From the NCBI GenBank assembly GCA_003662995.1, contig QMZC01000012.1, forward strand, positions 1-37,901: a stretch of 37,901 nt of DNA, written 5' to 3'. The translations under genes were made by a program, and so were the position numbers. The DNA comes from Archaeoglobales archaeon. Lineage in GTDB: Archaea; Halobacteriota; Archaeoglobi; Archaeoglobales; Archaeoglobaceae. Positions 33,604 through 37,901 of this stretch are shown piece by piece. Under the pieces are notes generated by a model. The model searched no databases, had not been told where the DNA came from, and saw only the letters and a program-made list of their open reading frames with translations. The stretch's first letter is position 1. Every line of letters begins with the position of its first letter.

Positions 33604-34078
33604 GAATCAAAGTAAAATACTGATAATAGGAATTGGTAACATACTACTCAGGGATGAAGGTGTTGGAGTAAGGGTTGCTGAAGAGCTAAAAAAACGTAAA
33701 CTGCCCAAAAACGTTGAAGTTCAGGATGGTGCAACTTTAGGACTTTCTCTTTTAAATTTTTTGGAGAATTATGATAAAGTGATAGTTATCGATGCTGTTA
33801 AGGGTGGAAAAAAACCTGGAACAATCTACAAATTCGACCTGTACGAGTTCATTGACGATTTTAATTTTCCATTGAGCATGTCATCCATGCACGATTTTGA
33901 TTTTATTTATGCAGTCAAAAATATTGGTAGGGAGTTTTACAAGTTGCCAGAAAAAATTGTTGTTGTTGGAGTGGAGCCTGAAAAAATAGAACCGGGTTTG
34001 GAGTTAACTGAAAAAATAAATAACACGATTCCAGAGATTATTAAGGCTGTTCTCGAAGAATTGAATAATTGGATTTAA
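33587..34078 (+). CDS. Hydrogenase maturation protease (HyaD/HycI family)
   Basis: 163 residues from a TTG at 33587, which has GGAGG seven bases upstream. A GTG at 33566 in frame is possible but has no spaced ribosome site. The protein begins LQNQSKNQSKILIIGIGNILLR, where NQSK is doubled by a 12-bp tandem repeat. Nickel-dependent endopeptidase residues are in place: GIGNILLRDEGVG (Glu/Asp), VIDAVKGGK and SSMHDFDF, and GVEPEKIEPG at the C-terminus. It removes the C-terminal EIDITIK from the large subunit after Ni insertion. It overlaps cytochrome b by 17 bases. Confidence 0.92.
   Translation: MQNQSKNQSKILIIGIGNILLRDEGVGVRVAEELKKRKLPKNVEVQDGATLGLSLLNFLENYDKVIVIDAVKGGKKPGTIYKFDLYEFIDDFNFPLSMSSMHDFDFIYAVKNIGREFYKLPEKIVVVGVEPEKIEPGLELTEKINNTIPEIIKAVLEELNNWI
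33591..33614 (+). repeat. 12-bp tandem duplication over the cytochrome b stop
   Basis: AGAATCAAAGTA occurs twice in a row with no mismatch. The first copy includes the last codons of cytochrome b and most of its TAA; the second lies wholly in the protease frame, adding the residues NQSK. It keeps the protease frame (12 = 4 codons) and leaves the cytochrome stop intact. Confidence 0.85.
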
Positions 34079-34095
34079 AATATTAAGGATGAAAA

Positions 34096-34105
34096 GTATA
34101 TTAAA
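34096..34105 (+). promoter_or_regulatory. TATA-like box of nreA (leaderless)
   Basis: GTATATTAAA is centred about 28 bp before the nreA ATG with no ribosome site between, suggesting a leaderless transcript separate from the hydrogenase operon. Confidence 0.45.
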
Positions 34106-34128
34106 TTCTTTCAGCAACCACTTTTTAA

Positions 34129-35316
34129 ATGGAGTGTGCCAGATGCAAGGGCAACTTACTCTGTGGAAAAATTAAATGCCCGTTACTTCAAAAATTTAGG
34201 TTTTTGAGGGTAATTGAAGTTGGCAATCGTATTGACAATCCAACCCCGCCATCAGCATTTGTTGGTAGGGTTGGCTATCCGAAGGTTTATGCCGGCTCGT
34301 TGGTAGCCATAAATCCAGAAAATTTTGAGAGTATAGAGTTGTTAGATGCCCCTTGGGCGTGGAAGAATAACATTGAAGAGGTGATTAAGTATCGAGTATC
34401 ACTAATAAGAACAACAAAGAGATTAGATGTTAATCTTGCATCAAACCCCGATTACTATTTAATGGAAGTGCAGGAGGCTACTGCATCAATAAAACCCATA
34501 GAAGTGGAGGCTGAAATTAACAGAGTAAACAAGAAACTATCATTCGATGACACGATGCAACCAATGGGCTTCAATACTCTTGTTGACAAATTCAGGGTTG
34601 TGGAAAATCCAAAAATACCAGATAAGGTTGAGAAAGTGTATTACGATGACATTAAAGCCGTAGATTCCTTAATGTACCTCAAAGAGAAGGGGTTTAGCAC
34701 ATATTATCTGCAAAAGCTTTTTTCTGTCGGTATGTTTGGTTACAGAAAAAACAGAAAACTTGTTCCAACTAGATGGAGTATTACGGCAGTTCATGACATC
34801 ATAGGCGAAGAAATAAAGAAGGAGATAGCAACCTTTGATACAATTGACAGACATCTCTTATTCAGCTTTGAACACTTTGGAAACCACTTTGAAGTTGTTT
34901 TAAGCCCTGGAGACTACTCATTCCAACTTATTGAAATCTGGATAAAAAAGTCATTTTGGAGCCCGAACAAAACGTGGGTTGGTGTTGATGGTGAAAGCAT
35001 ACTAAGAAAAAAGGGCTATTCTGTGTTGGGAGGCGGATATTATGCGGCAAGATTGCCAGTGCTGGAGTACATGCAAAAATTAAGGAAAAAAGCATCGGTG
35101 TTAGTAATCAGGGAAATAAAACCTGAATACTACGCTCCACTTGGTGTCTGGGTTGTTGAAGAGGGTGTAAGAAAGGGTATGAACAAAAAACCTCAGATTT
35201 TTGAGAGTTTTGAGGATGCATTGTTAACAGCGTGTAATCGAGTTGTAACAAATAGGGAAGTGTGGATGCGACATCTGAGCAAACACAGACAGTGCACCTT
35301 GACGTCTTTTATGTAA
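34129..35316 (+). CDS. nreA: NreA-type DNA repair protein with PIP box
   Basis: 395 residues. NreA/NreB proteins are archaeal DNA-repair factors linked to PCNA. The N-terminus has a four-cysteine zinc motif, CARC (3-6) and CGKIKC (12-17). The core shows PPSAFVGRVGYPKVYAG, LLDAPWAW, VEVQEATASIKPIE-like LMEVQEATASIKP, FGYRKNRKLVPTRWSITAVHDIIG and YYAARLPVLEY. The last eight residues QCTLTSFM form a PIP box (Q388, L391, F394, M395) for PCNA binding at the very C-terminus, as known for the family. A leaderless promoter separates it from the hydrogenase genes. Confidence 0.93.
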   Translation: MECARCKGNLLCGKIKCPLLQKFRFLRVIEVGNRIDNPTPPSAFVGRVGYPKVYAGSLVAINPENFESIELLDAPWAWKNNIEEVIKYRVSLIRTTKRLDVNLASNPDYYLMEVQEATASIKPIEVEAEINRVNKKLSFDDTMQPMGFNTLVDKFRVVENPKIPDKVEKVYYDDIKAVDSLMYLKEKGFSTYYLQKLFSVGMFGYRKNRKLVPTRWSITAVHDIIGEEIKKEIATFDTIDRHLLFSFEHFGNHFEVVLSPGDYSFQLIEIWIKKSFWSPNKTWVGVDGESILRKKGYSVLGGGYYAARLPVLEYMQKLRKKASVLVIREIKPEYYAPLGVWVVEEGVRKGMNKKPQIFESFEDALLTACNRVVTNREVWMRHLSKHRQCTLTSFM

Positions 35317-35342
35317 CTCAATACCCTTGACACTTTGGTAAG

Positions 35343-35352
35343 TTTATTAATA
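35343..35352 (+). promoter_or_regulatory. TATA-like box of the DUF5619 gene (leaderless)
   Basis: TTTATTAATA is centred about 28 bp before the ATG at 35376, and no ribosome site lies between. Confidence 0.4.
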
Positions 35353-35375
35353 TTCGTTAGTTATAGAGTATAAGT

Positions 35376-35615
35376 ATGGAAGTTGATGTTAAAGTTGATG
35401 CTGATGTTGGATTTGAAAAAGCTTTGGACATTGCAAAATCAATTGCATCAAACTTTGGTGATGCAATAATGCTGTCATGGTGTGATTACAAAACTGGCAA
35501 AAAGATCCCCGATGTGGATTGTTGTGGAGAAAATAGCTGGGAAATCTATGCGAAAAATAGGGGTGGTAACCTAAAAATCAACATCAACGATTACTCGTTT
35601 ATGTTCAAAGTGTAA
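35376..35615 (+). CDS. DUF5619-like small protein
   Basis: 79 residues in an alpha/beta pattern: MEVDVKVDADVGFEKALDIA, FGDAIMLSWCDYKTGKKIPDVDCCG, SWEIYAKNRGGNLKINI and YSFMFKV. The DVDCC pair and WEIYAKNRGG are what I recall of the small archaeal DUF5619 family, whose function is unknown. Three cysteines (one in SWCD, two in DCCG) could be redox-active or bind metal. It converges on the helix-turn-helix gene with one base between the stops. Confidence 0.7.
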   Translation: MEVDVKVDADVGFEKALDIAKSIASNFGDAIMLSWCDYKTGKKIPDVDCCGENSWEIYAKNRGGNLKININDYSFMFKV

Positions 35616-35616
35616 T

Positions 35617-35916
35617 TCAAAGTTTCTTTAAAACCTTATTCATCTCATTTACGGATTTTTTGATGTCAACTATCTCTTTTTTTAATTTTTCTATAACCAA
35701 ATCTGCACCTTCTCTCAGCACAGCACCATGTTGCGTTGGTTCTATAATTCCAAACTGTTCCAAAACTCTCAATGAATACCTGACTTTGTGTTTTGGCATA
35801 TTCATAATCTCGGCAAGCTTGAAAATTCCAATTGGCTGATTTTTTTTCACAACCTCAAGAACATGAAGGTGTCTCAACACAACTTCTGTTTCCTGCTTTA
35901 GTTTTCTCAACACCAT
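35617..35916 (-). CDS. Small winged-helix transcriptional regulator
   Basis: 99 residues. The N-terminal 65 form a winged helix (VLEVVKKNQPIGIFKLAEIMNMP, then HKVRYSLRVLEQFGIIEPTQHGAVL), and the C-terminal 30 form a coiled coil for dimerisation (LVIEKLKKEIVDIKKSVNEMNKVLKKL). It resembles the small archaeal predicted regulators of the COG3432 type. A minus-strand TATA (about 35935-35947) is 24 bp from the ATG, so it is leaderless. Immediately upstream lie two perfect palindromes, good candidates for autoregulation. The gene is divergent from the CopG-ftsZ operon. Confidence 0.82.
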   Translation of the reverse strand: MVLRKLKQETEVVLRHLHVLEVVKKNQPIGIFKLAEIMNMPKHKVRYSLRVLEQFGIIEPTQHGAVLREGADLVIEKLKKEIVDIKKSVNEMNKVLKKL

Positions 35917-35947
35917 GTGTTATTTTTAAAATAAGATATATTAAATC

Positions 35948-35968
35948 TTTTTCATTTAAAATGAAAAA
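35948..35968. repeat. Perfect 21-bp palindrome beside the regulator promoter
   Basis: Arms TTTTTCATTT and AAATGAAAAA (10 bp each) flank a single A. It abuts the minus-strand TATA box (35935-35947) of the winged-helix gene on its upstream side, where TFB binds, so a protein here would block or assist TFB. Confidence 0.6.
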
Positions 35969-35975
35969 ATTTTAT

Positions 35976-35989
35976 AATTTTGCAAAATT
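35976..35989. repeat. Perfect 14-bp palindrome AATTTTGCAAAATT
   Basis: A second perfect inverted repeat starting 8 bp beyond the 21-bp palindrome; the centres are about 24-25 bp apart. Being AT-rich, it could occur by chance alone, but next to the longer palindrome it may be part of one control region. Confidence 0.45.
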
Positions 35990-36057
35990 GATATTTTAAT
36001 TAACATAGGTAATATTATACTAGTTTTATGGTGGTTTTTCATAATGACACCGAAATG

Positions 36058-36067
36058 TTTATATATA
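36058..36067 (+). promoter_or_regulatory. TATA box of the CopG-ftsZ operon
   Basis: TTTATATATA preceded by CCGAAATG (BRE-like) is the strongest promoter-like sequence in the window. Transcription is expected at about 36087-36092, leaving a leader of about 80 nt to the CopG ATG at 36172. Confidence 0.6.
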
Positions 36068-36070
36068 TCC

Positions 36071-36103
36071 TGTCCGACAAATGTATGACAAATGAGGTAC
36101 AAA
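36071..36103 (+). repeat. Three tandem 11-bp repeats TGN4ACAAA, probable operator
   Basis: TGTCCGACAAA (36071-36081), TGTATGACAAA (36082-36092) and TGAGGTACAAA (36093-36103) follow one another without gaps. TG and ACAAA are invariant. The array begins 3 bp after the TATA box and covers the expected transcription start. An 11-bp period puts every copy on the same face of the DNA, which suits cooperative ribbon-helix-helix dimers. Confidence 0.65.
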
Positions 36104-36131
36104 TGGTACCTGATGTGCCCCTATGAGGTAC
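36092..36131 (+). repeat. Direct repeat ATGAGGTAC at 31-bp spacing, with GGTACC inverted repeat
   Basis: ATGAGGTAC occurs at 36092-36100 and 36123-36131, 31 bp apart (about three helical turns). The first is also half of the inverted repeat AGGTAC-AAATG-GTACCT (36095-36111). The surrounding leader (about 36105-36155) is much more GC-rich than other spacers here and has CCCC/GGGG blocks (36118-36121 and 36137-36141) able to pair in RNA. Confidence 0.5.
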
Positions 36132-36171
36132 CCAATGGGGGACGGTGGGAAGGCGTAATGTGGTGTTGAAG

Positions 36172-36345
36172 ATGAGAAAGATATCAATTCGACTGACAGA
36201 ACAGCATTATGAATTTCTCGAGGATTTGGTCGAGAGCGGAGAGTACGCTTCGATTAGTGAAGCAATTAGGGATGCAATAAGAAAGCTGATTGCAGAGAAA
36301 ATGGATACCTTGGAAAAATACCAGAAATTAAAATCTTTTAGTTGA
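36172..36345 (+). CDS. CdrS-like CopG/ribbon-helix-helix regulator
   Basis: 57 residues from the ATG at 36172 (GTGGTGTTGAAG upstream); an in-frame GTG at 36145 would add nine basic residues. The strand RKISIRLTEQHYEFLEDL and helices EYASISEAIRDAIRKLIAEKM make the ribbon-helix-helix fold. The gene is 9 bases before ftsZ. In haloarchaea the CopG-type CdrS is encoded beside ftsZ2 and controls cell division, and the same pairing occurs in other euryarchaea, so this is the likely orthologue. The tandem 11-bp repeats in its promoter may be its own binding sites. The cdrS name is by analogy. Confidence 0.82.
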   Translation: MRKISIRLTEQHYEFLEDLVESGEYASISEAIRDAIRKLIAEKMDTLEKYQKLKSFS

Positions 36346-36354
36346 GGTGGTAGT

Positions 36355-37515
36355 GTGAAGTCTTTTGTTAGTAAAGCCCAAGAATTTTATGAAATGGAGA
36401 GGAGGAATAGGAGAGATAATTTTGACATTGAGGACTTTGGTTTGCCAAAGATAGTTGTTGTTGGTTGTGGAGGTGCAGGAAACAACACAGTTAGCAGACT
36501 GAAGCAGTTGGGTGTTGACAGCGCAACAACTATAGCAATCAACACGGACAAGCAGCACTTACTAATGGTTAAGGCTGATAAGAAGGTTTTGATTGGCAGG
36601 AGTTTGACAAAAGGTTTGGGAGCAGGAGGCTATCCTGAGATTGGAAGAAAGGCTGCTGAGTTAGCAAGGAGCACACTTGAAGATTTGTTGTCAGATGCTG
36701 ATATGGTATTTGTTTGTGCTGGTATGGGTGGTGGTACTGGAACTGGAGCTGCCCCGGTTGTTGCTGAAATTGCTAAAAAGCAGGGAGCGATAGTTATAGG
36801 AATGGTTCAAACTCCGTTTAAGGTTGAGAGGGCAAGAATACTCAAGGCTGAGGAGGGCTTAGAGGAATTGAGGCAGAATGCAGATACAGTTGTTGTTTTA
36901 GACAACAACAAGTTGTTGGAATATGTACCAAATCTACCAATTGAGCAGGCTTTTAGTGTGATGGATCAGCTTGTCTCTGAGACGATTAAGGGCATATCGG
37001 ATACGATAACAAAGCCCTCTTTGATGAACATCGACTTTGCTGATGTTAAGGCTGTTATGGGGTATGGCGGTGTTGCAGTAATGCTTGTTGGAGAGTCGAA
37101 GTCACAGTCGAAGGCTAAGGATGTTGTTAGGGATTGCTTGAGCCATCCTTTGTTGGAAGTTGATTATAGGGGGGCGACAGGAGCGTTAATACACATTTCT
37201 GGGGGTCCAGATTTAACAATAAAGGAGGCTGAGGAGATTGTAAACAATCTTACCTTTGAGATTGACGCCAGAGCAAACGTGATTTGGGGGGCGAGAATAG
37301 AAAAGAACTTTGAGGGGATTGTGAGAGTTATGGCTATCATGACAGGCGTCACATCACCAAATCTGCTGAGCAGTGAAAAGGAATACACAAAAACTTATAC
37401 AACCCATACAAAAGCTAAAACCATCAAGAAGAATTCAATTAGCCAGAAAATCAATCGTGAGATAATAAAGCCAAAGAAAAGGGCAAAGGTGAAGATGGGA
37501 ATAGAATTTCTCTAA
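36355..37515 (+). CDS. ftsZ: Cell division protein FtsZ
   Basis: 386 residues from a GTG with GAGGTGG upstream. The tubulin-like GTPase motifs are intact: [17 protein letters not shown] (34-49), the signature [14 protein letters not shown] (123-136), and the T7 loop [11 protein letters not shown] (225-235) with catalytic acids Asp227 and Asp230. A 25-residue charged N-terminal extension precedes the core. After about residue 345 a basic, Lys/Thr-rich linker leads to the conserved-type end KMGIEFL, a possible SepF-like partner-binding tail. Coupling with the CopG regulator suggests the FtsZ2 clade, though motifs alone do not settle FtsZ1 or FtsZ2. Confidence 0.96.
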   Translation: MKSFVSKAQEFYEMERRNRRDNFDIEDFGLPKIVVVGCGGAGNNTVSRLKQLGVDSATTIAINTDKQHLLMVKADKKVLIGRSLTKGLGAGGYPEIGRKAAELARSTLEDLLSDADMVFVCAGMGGGTGTGAAPVVAEIAKKQGAIVIGMVQTPFKVERARILKAEEGLEELRQNADTVVVLDNNKLLEYVPNLPIEQAFSVMDQLVSETIKGISDTITKPSLMNIDFADVKAVMGYGGVAVMLVGESKSQSKAKDVVRDCLSHPLLEVDYRGATGALIHISGGPDLTIKEAEEIVNNLTFEIDARANVIWGARIEKNFEGIVRVMAIMTGVTSPNLLSSEKEYTKTYTTHTKAKTIKKNSISQKINREIIKPKKRAKVKMGIEFL

Positions 37516-37558
37516 TTTTTAATTTTATTAAATTTTATTATTTATCTTTTGAATTTTT

Positions 37559-37866
37559 ATGATAGTGGAAATATCAATTGTGCCGATAGGAGTTGGGGAG
37601 TCGTTGAGCAGTTATGTTGCCGAGGCTTTGAAAGTCATAAAGGAGTGGTGTAAGAGTTACAAGCTAACACCTATGGGGACGATTTTTAAAGTGTAAAGTT
37701 TGGGGAATTAAGGAGGAATTTGGAATAAATTTGTTAAAGATTGACAAAAATGGGTGTGCCAAGAGTTTATACTGTTATCAAGTCAGATTTCAGGGTAAAA
37801 AGAACGGATATGGATTACAAAGTTGAAAAGGTTGAGATGATTTTAAAATCCAACACTACAACTTAA
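37559..37866 (+). pseudogene. Decayed MTH1187/YqgV-family (thiamine-binding-like, DUF77) gene
   Basis: The first half (37559-37696) reads MIVEISIVPIGVGESLSSYV and on to LTPMGTIFKV, then a stop. The last third is recovered in another frame from 37750 as MGVPRVYTVIKSDFRVKRTD, then MDYKVEKVEMILK, to a stop at 37864-37866. Together these match the start (MIVEISVVPIG...LTPMGTI) and end (MGVPRVYT.IKID.R.D..) of the family of about 100 residues. The roughly 55 bases between contain stops in more than one frame, so this is decay, not a single sequencing slip. The family binds thiamine or related compounds and forms tetramers. Confidence 0.72.
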
Positions 37867-37901
37867 AGCTGAACACGATATAAGGTGTCACAAAAGTTTC
37901 A
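37867..37901. other. Window end, nothing recognised
   Basis: The last 35 bases hold no recognisable gene or signal. Confidence 0.4.

Noticed and set aside
1-37901. tRNA, rRNA or CRISPR arrays
   Set aside because: I looked for GC-rich cloverleaf-like stretches and the TTCGAATCC-type T-arm in every spacer, and for regular direct repeats of 25-37 bp. None was found. The only GC-rich spacer is the copG-ftsZ leader, which does not fold as a tRNA.

Overview
The window is a piece of a hyperthermophilic euryarchaeal chromosome, most likely a member of the Archaeoglobales. The evidence is the gene set: F420:NADP oxidoreductase, CofD, the archaeal two-step entry into aromatic biosynthesis, a TyrA-chorismate mutase-PheA fusion as in Archaeoglobus, a Tat-exported Vht-type NiFe hydrogenase, NreA, RpoE', Spt4, Kae1, and a CopG-type regulator next to ftsZ. 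By eye the DNA is AT-rich (about 40% G+C). Many promoters have a TATA-like box about 25 bp before an ATG with no Shine-Dalgarno sequence (leaderless), while genes inside operons use GGTGA/GGAGG-type ribosome sites. The species assignment is inference; no rRNA or tRNA gene is present.

Region 1 (1-2.6 kb) is accessory. It has the end of a winged-helix regulator, then a minus-strand cassette of tyrosine recombinase, BrnT-like toxin and a 49-aa candidate antitoxin, followed by a small zinc protein. Region 2 (2.7-9.1 kb) is amino-acid metabolism: hisD, F420:NADP oxidoreductase, and the minus-strand operon ADH synthase - DHQ synthase II - aroD - tyrA/aroQ/pheA. Region 3 (9.4-14.1 kb) has an exported COG1361-type protein with a LolD/MacB-like ABC transporter, a compact histone-deacetylase-fold protein, and a multi-pass membrane gene broken by two compensating frameshifts.

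Region 4 (14.1-17 kb) is the conserved archaeal information operon rpoE1 - spt4 - GTP-dependent dephospho-CoA kinase - rps24e - rps27ae - kae1. Region 5 (17-20.3 kb) is a four-gene minus-strand operon for a flavo-iron-sulfur amine/amino-acid dehydrogenase laid out like the Thermococcales L-proline dehydrogenase. It is divergent from a DUF1641 gene that seems to lack a normal start codon. Region 6 (21-28.8 kb) has LL-diaminopimelate aminotransferase, GHMP shikimate kinase, a second HDAC-fold protein, the GMP synthase amidotransferase subunit, an Lhr-type helicase, DUF1847 and cofD.

Region 7 (29-34.1 kb) is hydrogen metabolism: hypE, then a membrane-bound NiFe hydrogenase operon (Tat-exported small subunit, large subunit, cytochrome b, maturation protease) with a perfect palindrome at its predicted transcription start. 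Region 8 (34.1-37.9 kb) has nreA with a C-terminal PCNA-binding motif, DUF5619, a DNA-binding regulator with two palindromes in front of it, a CdrS-like CopG protein with ftsZ, and a decayed MTH1187-family (thiamine-binding-like) pseudogene.

The strongest undescribed signal I found is the control region of the CopG-ftsZ operon: three tandem 11-bp repeats of the form TGN4ACAAA between the TATA box and the expected transcription start, plus a 9-bp repeat at 31-bp spacing in the leader. This looks like a helically phased operator for a cell-division regulator.
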